A program made the translations under genes and the position numbers. From contig NZ_AXAY01000031.1 in assembly GCF_000473045.1 (NCBI RefSeq), positions 1 to 64,000 of the forward strand: a stretch of DNA of 64,000 bases, read 5' to 3'. Below are positions 49,255-58,944 of the stretch, one piece after another. Each line of letters begins with the position of its first letter. Position 1 is the stretch's first letter. The notes under the pieces were generated by a model. That model worked only from the letters and a program-made list of their open reading frames with translations, was not told the DNA's origin and did not search any database. The DNA comes from Bradyrhizobium sp. WSM3983 (GTDB lineage: Bacteria; Pseudomonadota; Alphaproteobacteria; Rhizobiales; Xanthobacteraceae).

Positions 49255-50172
49255 ATGGATTATTTCGCCCAGCAGCTCATCAACGGCCTCGTGCTCGGTT
49301 CCATCTACGGCCTGATCGCGATCGGCTACACGATGGTCTACGGCATCGTCGGCATGATCAATTTCGCCCATGGCGACATCTTCATGATCGGCGGCTTCAT
49401 CGCGCTGATCACCTTCCTGATTCTGATATCGCTCGGCCTGACCGCGATCCCGGTGATCCTGCTGGTCGTGCTGCTGGTCTCGATGGCGATCACTGCGCTC
49501 TATGGCTGGACCATCGAGCGCATCGCCTACCGCCCGCTGCGCCATTCCTTCCGCCTCGCACCGATGCTGTCGGCGATCGGCATGTCCTTCGTGCTGACCA
49601 ACTACTCGCAGGTGGCGCAAGGAGCGCGCGTCAAGCCGATCCCACCCTTCATCATCGGCGGCTACACGCTGCATGAGAGCGCAGACGGCTTCGTGATTCA
49701 GCTCTCCAACATCCAGATCATGGTGGTCCTCACCACCATCGCCCTGCTGGGGATCTTCACCTGGCTGGTCTCCCGCACACGGCTCGGCCGTGACATGCGC
49801 GCCTGCGAGCAGGACCAGACCATGGCGGCGCTGCTCGGCGTCGACGTCGACCGCACCATCTCCATGACCTTCGTGATCGGCGCCGCGCTCGCCGCGGTCG
49901 CCGGCCTGATGTATCTGCTCTATTACGGCCTGGTCGATTTCTTCATGGGCTTCGTCGCCGGCATCAAGGCCTTCACCGCCGCCGTGCTCGGGGGCATCGG
50001 CTCACTGCCCGGCGCCATGCTCGGCGGGCTCGCGATTGGCCTGATCGAGACGTTCTGGTCAGCCTATTTCTCGGTCGAGTACAAGGACGTCGCCGCGTTC
50101 TCGATCCTGATCGTCGTGCTGATCTTCATGCCGACCGGCCTGCTTGGCCGTCCCGAAGTCGAAAAAGTCTGA
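49255..50172 (+). CDS. livH: Branched-chain amino acid-type ABC transporter permease LivH
   Basis: 305 residues with about eight membrane helices. NGLVLGSIYGLIAIGYTMVYGIVGMINFAHGD is the standard start of LivH proteins, and SRTRLGRDMRACEQDQTMAALLGVDVDR is the cytosolic loop that contacts the ATPase. It forms the translocation pore together with LivM, encoded 13 bases downstream. It is the first gene of the five-gene livHMGFK run. The substrate may be a branched-chain amino acid, but related systems carry amides, urea or aromatic compounds. Confidence 0.93.
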   Translation: MDYFAQQLINGLVLGSIYGLIAIGYTMVYGIVGMINFAHGDIFMIGGFIALITFLILISLGLTAIPVILLVVLLVSMAITALYGWTIERIAYRPLRHSFRLAPMLSAIGMSFVLTNYSQVAQGARVKPIPPFIIGGYTLHESADGFVIQLSNIQIMVVLTTIALLGIFTWLVSRTRLGRDMRACEQDQTMAALLGVDVDRTISMTFVIGAALAAVAGLMYLLYYGLVDFFMGFVAGIKAFTAAVLGGIGSLPGAMLGGLAIGLIETFWSAYFSVEYKDVAAFSILIVVLIFMPTGLLGRPEVEKV

Positions 50173-50185
50173 CGGACCGCCCCGC

Positions 50186-51511
50186 GTGACAGCCATCCCG
50201 CACGAGACCACCAAAGCACGTCGCACCGCCGGCATCCCCTTCCTTCTGAAAACCGCCTTCATCAACGCACTGATCGCGCTGGTGCTGTTCTCGCTGATGA
50301 TCGGCATCCGCACCGAGGCAGGCTCCGACGGCCAACTGACCTACTGGACGCGCTTCGGCGATCTCGCATCCATCGTCGCCGCGGTCTTCGGCGGCTCGAT
50401 CGTGATCGAGCTGCTCAGGCAATGGATCGGCCCGACCGGTGCCGAGAAGCTGGTGCCGCCCTCGGTGCAGAGCGGAATGTCGTTCATCGGCCGCTACGTT
50501 GCGCCCGCGCTCCTCATCTTCACGCTGCTGGTGCCTGTCATCTTCTATGACCAGCGCTATATCCTCGACCTCGCGATCCTCGTGCTCACCTATGTGATGC
50601 TGGGCTGGGGCCTCAACGTGGTGGTCGGGCTCGCGGGCCTGCTCGATCTCGGCTACGTCGCCTTCTACGCGGTCGGAGCCTACTCCTACGCGCTGCTCGC
50701 CACCAATTTCGGCTGGTCGTTCTGGGTCTGCCTGCCGCTCGCCGGCATCCTTGCCGCGTTTTGGGGCATGCTGCTCGGCTTTCCCGTGCTGCGGCTGCGC
50801 GGCGACTATCTCGCCATCGTCACGCTCGCCTTCGGCGAGATCATCCGTCTCGTCATCATCAACTGGCAGAGTCTGACCGGCGGTCCAAACGGCGTCTCCG
50901 GCATTCCCCGTCCCACTTTCTTCGGCATTCCGCTCGACAACAGCGACGACGGGCTGGCTGCAAAACTCGGCATCGAGTACTCGCCGACCCATCGCATCGT
51001 CTTCCTGTTCTATTTGATCCTGGCGCTGGCGCTGCTGACCAACTGGGTCACGATCCGCCTGCGCCGCCTGCCGATCGGCCGCGCCTGGGAGGCGCTGCGC
51101 GAGGATGAGGTCGCCTGCCGCGCGCTCGGCATCAACACCACGACCACCAAGCTCACGGCGTTCGCAACGGGCGCCATGTTCGGCGGCTTTGCCGGCGCGT
51201 TCTTCGCGACCCGTCAGGGCTTCATCAGCCCGGAATCCTTCACCTTCCAGGAATCGGCACTGGTGCTCGCCATCGTCGTGCTCGGCGGCATGGGCTCGCA
51301 GCTCGGCGTCGCGCTCGCAGCGCTTGCCATGATCGGCGGCTTCGAGCTGTTCCGCAGCTTAGAGACCTACCGCATGCTGGTGTTCGGCATGGCCATGGTG
51401 CTGATCATGATCTGGCGGCCGCGCGGTCTGATCGGCCATCGCGCGCCGACCGTGTATCTGACCAAGGCGAATGCCATCTCCTCCGACCTCGTCAAGGAGG
51501 GACACGGATGA
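50186..51511 (+). CDS. livM: Branched-chain amino acid-type ABC transporter permease LivM
   Basis: 441 residues from a GTG start 13 bases after livH; longer frames upstream overlap livH and lack a start site. Extra hydrophobic helices at the N-terminus (residues about 17-100) precede the core LivM domain, which shows VVGLAGLLDLGYVAFYAVGAYSYAL and AFGEIIRLVIINWQSLTGGPNG. The coupling loop is PIGRAWEALREDEVACRALGI. N-terminal extensions of this kind are common in alphaproteobacterial LivM. It overlaps livG by four bases. Confidence 0.92.
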   Translation: MTAIPHETTKARRTAGIPFLLKTAFINALIALVLFSLMIGIRTEAGSDGQLTYWTRFGDLASIVAAVFGGSIVIELLRQWIGPTGAEKLVPPSVQSGMSFIGRYVAPALLIFTLLVPVIFYDQRYILDLAILVLTYVMLGWGLNVVVGLAGLLDLGYVAFYAVGAYSYALLATNFGWSFWVCLPLAGILAAFWGMLLGFPVLRLRGDYLAIVTLAFGEIIRLVIINWQSLTGGPNGVSGIPRPTFFGIPLDNSDDGLAAKLGIEYSPTHRIVFLFYLILALALLTNWVTIRLRRLPIGRAWEALREDEVACRALGINTTTTKLTAFATGAMFGGFAGAFFATRQGFISPESFTFQESALVLAIVVLGGMGSQLGVALAALAMIGGFELFRSLETYRMLVFGMAMVLIMIWRPRGLIGHRAPTVYLTKANAISSDLVKEGHG

Positions 51512-52341
51512 GCGGTGAGCCAATTCTCAGCGTCGACCGGCTCACCATGCGTTTCGGTGGCATCGTCGCCGTGCAGGACCTGTCGTTTGCGGCCGAACGG
51601 AAAAAGATCACCGCGCTGATCGGGCCGAACGGCGCCGGCAAGACCACCGTCTTCAACTGCATCACCGGCTTCTACAAGCCGAGCGGCGGCAGCATCCGCC
51701 TCGCCCACGACGACGGAAAGGTGATCGCGCTGGAGCGGCTGAACGATTTCCGCATCGCCAAACAGGCCAAGGTCGCCCGCACCTTCCAGAACATCCGGCT
51801 GTTTCCCGGCATGACGGCGCTCGAGAACCTGATGGTGGCGCAGCACAATGCCTTGATGCGCGCCTCTGGCCTCACCTTCCTCGGCCTGATCGGCGTGCCC
51901 TCCTATCGCACCGCCGAGAAGCGCGCGATCGAGCTTGCAACCGAATGGCTCAAGCGAGTCAATTTGCTCGACCGCGCCGACGACGCCGCCGGCAATTTCG
52001 CCTATGGCGACCAGCGCCGGCTCGAGATCGCGCGCGCAATGTGCACCGAGCCTGCCCTTCTGTGCCTGGACGAGCCTGCCGCCGGCCTCAACGCGCGCGA
52101 GAGCGCTGGGCTCAGCGAGCTCCTGCTGTCGATCCGCAACGAGCTCGGCACCTCGATCCTCCTGATCGAGCACGACATGTCTGTGGTCATGGAGATCTCC
52201 GACCACATCGTGGTGATGGACCATGGCCTGAAGATCGCGCAGGGCACGCCGCGAGAGGTCCGCGACGATCCCAAGGTGATCGCCGCCTATCTCGGCACCG
52301 ACGAGGAAGAGGCTGCGGCCGTGATGGAGAGTGGGTCGTGA
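51508..52341 (+). CDS. livG: Branched-chain amino acid-type ABC transporter ATPase LivG
   Basis: 277 residues starting inside the livM stop (ATGA). It has Walker A LIGPNGAGKTTVFNC, the signature FAYGDQRRLEIARAM and Walker B ALLCLDEPAAGLN, with switch His in LIEHDMSVVM. AKVARTFQNIRLFPGMTALENLM is the Q-loop region typical of LivG. It pairs with LivF as a heterodimer to drive uptake. The order M-G-F with overlapping ends indicates coupled translation. Confidence 0.94.
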   Translation: MSGEPILSVDRLTMRFGGIVAVQDLSFAAERKKITALIGPNGAGKTTVFNCITGFYKPSGGSIRLAHDDGKVIALERLNDFRIAKQAKVARTFQNIRLFPGMTALENLMVAQHNALMRASGLTFLGLIGVPSYRTAEKRAIELATEWLKRVNLLDRADDAAGNFAYGDQRRLEIARAMCTEPALLCLDEPAAGLNARESAGLSELLLSIRNELGTSILLIEHDMSVVMEISDHIVVMDHGLKIAQGTPREVRDDPKVIAAYLGTDEEEAAAVMESGS

Positions 52342-53081
52342 CGCCGGCGTCCACTCCCCTGCTCGCGATTCGCGGCTTGCGCGCCGCCTACGGCAAGATC
52401 GAGGCGCTGAAGGGCGTCGACGTCGCGATCAATGCCGGCGAGATCGTCGCGCTGATTGGCGCCAACGGCGCCGGCAAATCGACGCTGATGATGACGATCT
52501 TCGGCAAGCCGCGCGCCCGCTCGGGGCAGATCCTGTACGAAGGCCGCGACATCACCGACGTACCGACCCACGAGATCGCGCACTTACGCATCGCGCAGTC
52601 GCCGGAGGGCCGCCGCATCTTTCCGCGCATGAGCGTGGCGGAAAACCTCCAGATGGGTGCGGACGCCACCGAATGCACCGATGCGGAGCGCGAGGCGACG
52701 CTGGAGCGCGTGTTCACGCTGTTTCCGCGGCTGAAGGAGCGCTACGTCCAGCGCGGCGGCACGCTGTCCGGCGGCGAGCAGCAGATGCTGGCGATCGGGC
52801 GCGCCCTGATGAGCCGCCCGCGCCTGCTCATGCTCGACGAACCCTCGCTCGGGCTCGCACCGCTGATCGCCCGCCAGATCTTCGACGCGATCCGGACCCT
52901 GAACCGGCAGGACGGCCTGACCGTCCTGATCGTCGAGCAGAACGCCAACCATGCGCTCAAGCTCGCCCATCGCGGCTACGTCATGGTCAATGGCCTGATC
53001 ACGCTTGCCGGAACCGGCGCCGAGTTGCTGCAGCGCCCTGAGATTCGCGCCGCCTATCTGGAAGGCGGCCGCCACGGCTAG
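52338..53081 (+). CDS. livF: Branched-chain amino acid-type ABC transporter ATPase LivF
   Basis: 247 residues from a GTG that overlaps the livG stop (GTGA). Walker A is LIGANGAGKSTLMMT, the signature is GTLSGGEQQMLAIGRALM and Walker B is LLMLDEPSLGLAP, with LIVEQNANHALKLA as the switch region. The Q-loop IAQSPEGRRIFPRMSVAENL is characteristic of LivF. It works with LivG on the inner face of the permease. A gap of 149 bases follows before livK, which may carry its own promoter for high-level binding-protein synthesis. Confidence 0.94.
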   Translation: MTPASTPLLAIRGLRAAYGKIEALKGVDVAINAGEIVALIGANGAGKSTLMMTIFGKPRARSGQILYEGRDITDVPTHEIAHLRIAQSPEGRRIFPRMSVAENLQMGADATECTDAEREATLERVFTLFPRLKERYVQRGGTLSGGEQQMLAIGRALMSRPRLLMLDEPSLGLAPLIARQIFDAIRTLNRQDGLTVLIVEQNANHALKLAHRGYVMVNGLITLAGTGAELLQRPEIRAAYLEGGRHG

Positions 53082-53230
53082 CGCCCGCCGTTTGCGATTG
53101 AATGTAGCGAGATATCGCCGCAATGCCCGTATTTTGCCGGTGACTTCTCGCCAAATTCGTTCAAGAATGGCGCCGGTTTGAACCGGGCGAGCCCGGCAAC
53201 TTCCACAGGCGATCACCCGCGAGGTATCTC

Positions 53231-54349
53231 ATGAAATCACTTAAGCTCATCGGTCTGGCATTCGGCGCGTCGATCGCGTTGTCGAGCGCGGCGTTCGCGC
53301 AGGATGTCACCATCGCAGTCGCAGGCCCGATGACCGGAACCGAGTCCGCCTTCGGCCGCCAGATGAAGAACGGCGCTGAAATGGCCGTAGCTGACATCAA
53401 CGCCGCCGGCGGCGTCAACGGCAAGAAGCTCGCCCTCAACGTCGAGGACGATGCCTGCGATCCGAAACAGGCGCGCTCGGTTGCCGAGAAGATCGCTGGG
53501 GCCAAGATCCCGTTCGTGGCCGGGCATTATTGCTCGTCGTCGTCGATCCCGGCGTCCGAAGCCTACGCCGACGGCAACGTGCTTGAGATCACGCCGGCCT
53601 CGACCAATCCGCTCTTCACCGAACGCAAGCTCTGGAACGTGGCGCGCGTCTGCGGCCGCGACGATCAGCAGGGCCTGATCGCGGCGCAGTACATTGCCAA
53701 GAACTTCAAGGGCAAGAACATCGCGATCCTCAACGACAAGACCACCTACGGCAAGGGTCTTGCGGACGAGACCAAGAAGGCGCTCAACAAGGCCGGCGTC
53801 ACCGAGAAGATGTACGAGTCCTACAACAAGGGCGACAAGGACTTCAACGCGATCGTCTCGCGCCTGAAGCGCGACAACATCGATCTCGTTTATGTCGGCG
53901 GCTATCACCAGGAAAGCGGCTTGATCCTGCGCCAGATGCGCGACCAGGGCCTCAAGACGATCCTGATGGCCGGCGACGCGCTTGCCGACAAGGAATACGC
54001 CTCCATCACCGGCCCCGCCGGCGAAGGCACGCTGTTCACCTTCGGCCCAGATCCGCGCGAGAAGCCGACCGCGAAGAAGATCGTCGACGCCTTCAAGGCC
54101 AAGAACATCGATCCCGAAGGCTACACGCTCTACACCTACGCTGCGATGCAGGTGTGGTCGCAGGCGGCCAAGAAGGCCGGCACCACCGACCCCAAGAAGG
54201 TCATGGAAGCGATGAAGGCCGGCAAGTGGGACACCGTGATCGGCCCGATCGAGTATGACGCCAAGGGCGACATCAAGCAGCTCGATTACGTCGTCTACAA
54301 GTGGGACGCCAAGGGCGGCTACGCCCAGATCAAGGGCAACGGTACCTGA
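53231..54349 (+). CDS. livK: Branched-chain amino acid-type ABC transporter substrate-binding protein LivK
   Basis: 372 residues. A signal peptide (residues 1-24, cut near AFA-QD) precedes a periplasmic type I binding protein: VTIAVAGPMTGTESAFGRQMKNGAEMAV, then PFVAGHYCSSSSIPASEAYAD and GYHQESGLILRQM. Ligand-contact residues in SSSS and nearby fit amino-acid binding. It supplies substrate to LivHM. An intrinsic terminator 36 bases after the stop ends the operon. Placement after the ATPases is common in rhizobial liv operons. Confidence 0.94.
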   Translation: MKSLKLIGLAFGASIALSSAAFAQDVTIAVAGPMTGTESAFGRQMKNGAEMAVADINAAGGVNGKKLALNVEDDACDPKQARSVAEKIAGAKIPFVAGHYCSSSSIPASEAYADGNVLEITPASTNPLFTERKLWNVARVCGRDDQQGLIAAQYIAKNFKGKNIAILNDKTTYGKGLADETKKALNKAGVTEKMYESYNKGDKDFNAIVSRLKRDNIDLVYVGGYHQESGLILRQMRDQGLKTILMAGDALADKEYASITGPAGEGTLFTFGPDPREKPTAKKIVDAFKAKNIDPEGYTLYTYAAMQVWSQAAKKAGTTDPKKVMEAMKAGKWDTVIGPIEYDAKGDIKQLDYVVYKWDAKGGYAQIKGNGT

Positions 54350-54384
54350 GACAGGACGCCTGACCCTCTAACCAGACCGACGTC

Positions 54385-54416
54385 AACGCCCCGGTTCGCC
54401 GGGGCGTTTTCTTTTG
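54385..54416 (+). terminator. Rho-independent terminator of the liv operon
   Basis: A stem AACGCCCCGG (54385-54394) pairs with CCGGGGCGTT (54399-54408), with a 4-base TTCG loop, and is followed by TTCTTTTG. It lies between livK and the convergent response-regulator gene. Confidence 0.93.
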
Positions 54417-54424
54417 CAGTCCGA

Positions 54425-54811
54425 TCAGACGGCTGCCGACAATTCGCCGCCCGCCGCTTCCTGCGCCCTGCGGAGGGCTTGGAGCAGGTCGTTCGGCCGA
54501 AACGGCTTTTGCAGGCAGACCACGCCGTCAAGGCCGGGCGCCTCGCCCACGAAGTCCAGCGCCGTCATGCCTGATACCGCCACGATCGGAAATCCGGGGA
54601 CCCGCTCGCGAATAGCGGCCATGACCTCGATACCGCTGGTGTCGGTCAGGAAAATGTCGACAATCGCTGCGTCGAAAACGTTCTCGCCAAAGGCCTTCAG
54701 GCCGGCCGCGCCGGTCTCCGCTTCAACTACGTCATAACGGTTGACCCGAAGAACGATCGAGACCATGGCGCGGACGTCCTTCTGGTCGTCGACAACGAGG
54801 ACACGGGGCAT
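54425..54811 (-). CDS. Single-domain response regulator
   Basis: 128 residues, a receiver domain only. The acidic pair is in VLVVDDQKDVRAMVS, the phosphorylated Asp is in AAIVDIFLTDTSG, the Thr/Ser switch in IVAVSGM and the Lys in VCLQKPFRPNDLL. With no output domain it acts by binding a partner or by passing phosphate along a relay. It is divergent from a hybrid histidine kinase gene (286 bases away), which is the natural partner. It is convergent with the liv operon. Confidence 0.92.
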   Translation of the reverse strand: MPRVLVVDDQKDVRAMVSIVLRVNRYDVVEAETGAAGLKAFGENVFDAAIVDIFLTDTSGIEVMAAIRERVPGFPIVAVSGMTALDFVGEAPGLDGVVCLQKPFRPNDLLQALRRAQEAAGGELSAAV

Positions 54812-55097
54812 GGGAACAACTCCCGGATTCGGATCATGAATTGGTTCAATTCAACGGCGGCGTGCGCCAAGGGAGTATGGGACGGTCCAGTAAAGCCAAC
54901 CTTACCGATTCCCTATTCCGACTCCCTGTCCAAGTTAAGTAAGCTGTAACCCTCGGTTGAGTCGGGGGCGCGTCCCCGGGACAGGCGCCCGGAGCCGGCT
55001 ACCATGGAGGCCGAGGCAGACATCCAAGGCAGACATTCAAGGCAACCGGCCGACGAAGTCATGTGGACGACCCATGCCGACCCAGCGAGAGGTCAAC

Positions 55098-57878
55098 GTG
55101 CACGCAAAGAACGACCGAAGCACATTCCTTTCGACCTTGCCGGCCGTGCAGAGCGATCGCACTGCGGCATTGGCGATCGTGGGGATCTCCGCGATCCTGT
55201 TCGCGCTGGCTGTGCCCTTCGCGGGGACGCCGCTGGTCCAGGTACCGGCCTTCGTGGCCAGCTACCAATCGGCGCTCGCCGTCAGCGACATCATCACCGC
55301 GGTTCTGCTGCTGTCGCAATTCACGGTCCTGCGCAGCCGCGGGCTGCTGCTGCTGTCGACCGGGTACCTCTTCACCGCAGCCGCGGCGGTGACGCACGCC
55401 CTCACCTTTCCGGGATTGTTCGCGCCGGCCGGACTGCTGGGCGCCGGCACACAGACCACGGTCTGGCTCTACATGATCTGGCACGGCGGATTCCCGCTGT
55501 TCGTCCTGACCTATGGATGGCTGAAGGACGGCAATGGCAGCAACAGCATAGCGGGACCGGCCAAGCGTCCGATCATGCTAGCCGTCCTCGGCGTGGTGGC
55601 GGCGATGATCGTGATCGCCTGGATCGTCACTGCGCAGCATGACCTGCTGCCGGTCCTGCTCAGGGATGGCCGCTACACCGTTACCATGATCGGCGTGGTG
55701 TCGTTCGTCTGGTCCTTGAGTTTCGCAGCGCTGGTCACGCTGTGGTTCCGCAAGCCGCACACGGTGATCGACGTCTGGCTCATGGTCACGATGTGCGCCT
55801 GGCTGTTCGACATCGCCCTGTCGGCGATCGTCAATATCGCCCGCTACGATCTCGGCTTCTACGCCGGCCGCCTCTACGGACTTTTGGCCTCAAGCTTCGT
55901 GCTCGCCGTGCTCTTGATCGAGAACGTCCGCCTCCAGGCGAACACGGTGGGCCTCGTCGGCCGGCTGCGCGAACAGTCGGCGTCCGACCGCGACTATTAC
56001 AGCAAACGGCTCGCACTCTACGGCGCCGTGGTCGAGTCCTCCAACGATGCCATCATCACGGAGTCGCTCGACGGCGTCATCACGGGCTGGAACAGAGCCG
56101 CCGAGCGCCTGTTCGGCTATTCGGCCACTGAAGCCATCGGCCAGTCGATCTACCTCGTGGTGCCGCAAGACCGGAGGGCCGAGGTCCGGGGTATTCTCAA
56201 CCGCATCAGCATCAACGAGGCGATCGCCCAGCACGAGACGGTCCGCACCCGCAAGGACGGCCGTCAAATCGACGTCGTCCTGAACGTCTCGCCGCTGCGA
56301 TCGGACAGCGGTGAAATCATCGGCGCCTCCAAGATCGCGCACGACATCACCGAGGAAAAGCAATCGCGCGAGAAGCTGCGTCGCGAGATCGAAGAACGCG
56401 AACGGATATTCGAAACTTCGCGCGACCTGATCCTGGTCACCGACGGTTTTGGCAATTTCATCCAGGTCAGCCCAAGTGTGAAGGACATTCTCGGCTTGAG
56501 CCCGGAGGACATGATCGGGCACAGCGCGACCGACTTCATCCATCCCGACGACCTCGAGAATACGCGCAACGAGATGCGCGCGGCGCGCCGCGGCCAGACC
56601 AAGCGCAGCTTCGAGGCGCGCTACTACCATTTTGACGGTCACGAGGTCTCACTGAACTGGATGGGGACCTGGTCCGAGCCGGTGAAGCGCCATTTCTTCA
56701 TCGGCCGCGACCTCACCGAGAAGCAGGCTGCGGAGGCGCAGTTCCGGCAAGCGCAGAAGATGGATTCGATCGGCCAGCTGACCGGCGGCGTCGCCCACGA
56801 TTTCAACAACGTGCTCACCGTCATCACCGGCACGATCGGTATTTTGGCGGACGCGGTGGCCGACCGGCCCGAGCTCGCCGCCATCACCAAGCTGATCGAC
56901 GATGCCGCCGAGCGCGGCGCGCAGCTGACCAAGCATCTGCTCGCCTTCGCCCGCAAGCAGCCGCTTCAGCCGCGCGAGATCGACGTCAATGCGCTGGCGC
57001 TCGAGGCCGCAAAGCTGCTGCACCCGACGCTCGGCGAGCAGATCTCCATTCTCCCGCAGCTCACCGAAGATGCCTGGCCCGCTCTGGTCGATCCGGGCCA
57101 GCTCTCCACTGCGATCCTCAATCTCGCGCTGAACGCGCGCGATGCCATGCCCGACGGCGGCACGCTGGTGCTGGAGACCCGCAACATCTTTCTCGACGAC
57201 GGCTATGCCAGCATGAATCCCGACGTCGTCGCCGGCAACTACGTGATGATCGCGGTGAGCGACACCGGCTCGGGCATTCCGGCGGCCCTGATCGATCGGG
57301 TATTCGATCCCTTCTTCACCACCAAGGAGGTCGGCAAGGGTACGGGCCTTGGCTTGAGCATGGTGTTCGGCTTCGTCAAACAATCCGGCGGCCACATCAA
57401 GATCTACAGCGAGGAAGGCCACGGCACGAGCGTGAAGATCTACCTGCCGCGTTCCACCGGCGTGCAGGAGACCGAGTACGAGGCGCTTCAGAACGTGCCC
57501 ATCGCCGGCGGCGACGAGAAGATCCTGATCGTCGAGGACGACGCGCTGGTGCGGCAGTATGTCGTGACCCAGGTCAAGAGCCTCGGCTATGCCGCGCTCG
57601 AGGCCGCCAACGCCGCCGAAGCCCTCGTCATCATCGACGCCGACAAGGACATCGACCTGCTCTTCACCGACGTCATCATGCCCGGCAACATGAACGGCCG
57701 CCAGCTCGCCGACGAGGCGGCGCGGCGGCGCCCAGAGCTGAAGACGCTGTTTACCTCGGGCTACACGGAAAACGCGATCGTCCATCACGGCCGGCTCGAT
57801 TCGGGCGTGCTGCTGCTGGCAAAGCCCTACCGCAAGTCGGAGCTCGCCAGGATGCTCAGGATGGCGTTGGTGAGTTGA
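55098..57878 (+). CDS. Hybrid histidine kinase with MASE-like membrane domain, two PAS domains and a receiver
   Basis: About 926 residues. Eight or so N-terminal membrane helices (residues about 20-285) form a MASE4-like sensor. Two PAS domains follow (about 310-430, AVVESSNDAIITESLDGVI, and about 445-555, RDLILVTDGFGNFIQVS), then HisKA with the phosphoacceptor in GGVAHDFNNVLT. Next come an ATPase domain (NLALNARDAMPDGG, SDTGSGIP, GTGLGLSMVFGF) and a receiver with Asp in LLFTDVIMP. The GTG at 55098 has GAGAGG upstream; an ATG at 55074 is an alternative. It senses an unknown signal and likely shares phosphate with the divergent single-domain regulator. Confidence 0.9.
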   Translation: MHAKNDRSTFLSTLPAVQSDRTAALAIVGISAILFALAVPFAGTPLVQVPAFVASYQSALAVSDIITAVLLLSQFTVLRSRGLLLLSTGYLFTAAAAVTHALTFPGLFAPAGLLGAGTQTTVWLYMIWHGGFPLFVLTYGWLKDGNGSNSIAGPAKRPIMLAVLGVVAAMIVIAWIVTAQHDLLPVLLRDGRYTVTMIGVVSFVWSLSFAALVTLWFRKPHTVIDVWLMVTMCAWLFDIALSAIVNIARYDLGFYAGRLYGLLASSFVLAVLLIENVRLQANTVGLVGRLREQSASDRDYYSKRLALYGAVVESSNDAIITESLDGVITGWNRAAERLFGYSATEAIGQSIYLVVPQDRRAEVRGILNRISINEAIAQHETVRTRKDGRQIDVVLNVSPLRSDSGEIIGASKIAHDITEEKQSREKLRREIEERERIFETSRDLILVTDGFGNFIQVSPSVKDILGLSPEDMIGHSATDFIHPDDLENTRNEMRAARRGQTKRSFEARYYHFDGHEVSLNWMGTWSEPVKRHFFIGRDLTEKQAAEAQFRQAQKMDSIGQLTGGVAHDFNNVLTVITGTIGILADAVADRPELAAITKLIDDAAERGAQLTKHLLAFARKQPLQPREIDVNALALEAAKLLHPTLGEQISILPQLTEDAWPALVDPGQLSTAILNLALNARDAMPDGGTLVLETRNIFLDDGYASMNPDVVAGNYVMIAVSDTGSGIPAALIDRVFDPFFTTKEVGKGTGLGLSMVFGFVKQSGGHIKIYSEEGHGTSVKIYLPRSTGVQETEYEALQNVPIAGGDEKILIVEDDALVRQYVVTQVKSLGYAALEAANAAEALVIIDADKDIDLLFTDVIMPGNMNGRQLADEAARRRPELKTLFTSGYTENAIVHHGRLDSGVLLLAKPYRKSELARMLRMALVS

Positions 57879-57924
57879 GCGTGCCGCTCGCCTGCGCTAT
57901 CGCTGAGGCGATGCAGCGCATGGA

Positions 57925-58929
57925 GTGCCGTCCTTGAAAAATCTCCTCACCGATATCGCCGGCGTCCGCGTCGGCCACGCCCATGATGCAAAACTCGCGT
58001 CGGGCACGACGGCGATCGTGTTCGACCAGCCGGCGGTGGCGGCGATCGACGTCCGTGGCGGCGGTCCCGGCACGCGGGAGGACGCATTGCTCGATCCTGC
58101 CAGCACGGTCGAACGCGTTGACGCGATCGCGCTGTCCGGCGGCTCCGCCTTCGGGATCGAGGCCGGCGGCGGCATCCAGGCGTGGCTCGCCGAGCAGGGC
58201 CGCGGCTTCCGTGTACGAGAGGCGCTGATCCCGATCGTGCCGGGCGCGATCCTGTTCGATCTGCTCAATGGCGGCGACAAGGCGTGGGGCCGCTTCGCGC
58301 CCTATCGCGATCTCGGCTACACCGCGGCCGTCTCCGCCGGGACGGAGTTCGGGCTCGGCAGCGTTGGCGCCGGCTTCGGTGCCACCACAGCGACATTCAA
58401 GGGCGGGCTCGGCTCGGCGTCCGCCGTCACCAGCAGCGGCATCACAGTCGCGGCGCTCATCGTCGTCAATGCGGTCGGCAGCGCCACCGTCGGCGACGGA
58501 CCGTGGTTCTGGGCGGCGCCGTTCGAGGTCAACAACGAGTTCGGCGGCCGCGGACTGCCTGACAAATTCACCGACGACATGCTCAAGATGCGCATCAAGG
58601 GCGGCCCTGCCGCAACCGAGCGCGAGAACACCACGATCGGCGTCGTCGCCACCGATGCGGTGCTGACCAAGCCCCAGGCCAGACGGCTGGCGATGATCGC
58701 GCACACCGGCTTCGCGCGCGCGATCTATCCGGTGCATGCCCCGACCGATGGTGACGTGCTGTTTGCCGCCGCGACATGCGCAAAGCCGATCGATCCAATC
58801 GTCGGCCTCACCGAGCTCGGCATGGTCGCCGCCAACGTGGTCGCACGCGCGATCGCCCGTGGCGTCTACAGCGCGGCCGCGCTGCCCTTCCCCGGCGCAC
58901 AGCCCGCGTGGAAAGATCGGTATGGTTAG
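57925..58929 (+). CDS. P1-family (DmpA-like) aminopeptidase
   Basis: 334 residues. The start LTDIAGVRVGHAHDAKLASGTT and the glycine-rich GGSAFGIEAGGGIQAWLAEQG are hallmarks of the P1/DmpA/ornithine acetyltransferase fold. Autoprocessing in this fold occurs just before a nucleophilic Ser or Thr; ENTTIGVVATDAVL holds the candidate Thr. Members are L-aminopeptidases or beta-peptidases, with cytosolic action expected here because no signal peptide is present. It starts at GTG; a TTG three codons later is possible. It lies 46 bases after the hybrid kinase gene, probably by chance. Confidence 0.9.
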   Translation: MPSLKNLLTDIAGVRVGHAHDAKLASGTTAIVFDQPAVAAIDVRGGGPGTREDALLDPASTVERVDAIALSGGSAFGIEAGGGIQAWLAEQGRGFRVREALIPIVPGAILFDLLNGGDKAWGRFAPYRDLGYTAAVSAGTEFGLGSVGAGFGATTATFKGGLGSASAVTSSGITVAALIVVNAVGSATVGDGPWFWAAPFEVNNEFGGRGLPDKFTDDMLKMRIKGGPAATERENTTIGVVATDAVLTKPQARRLAMIAHTGFARAIYPVHAPTDGDVLFAAATCAKPIDPIVGLTELGMVAANVVARAIARGVYSAAALPFPGAQPAWKDRYG

Positions 58930-58944
58930 GGCTTCAGAACGCGC

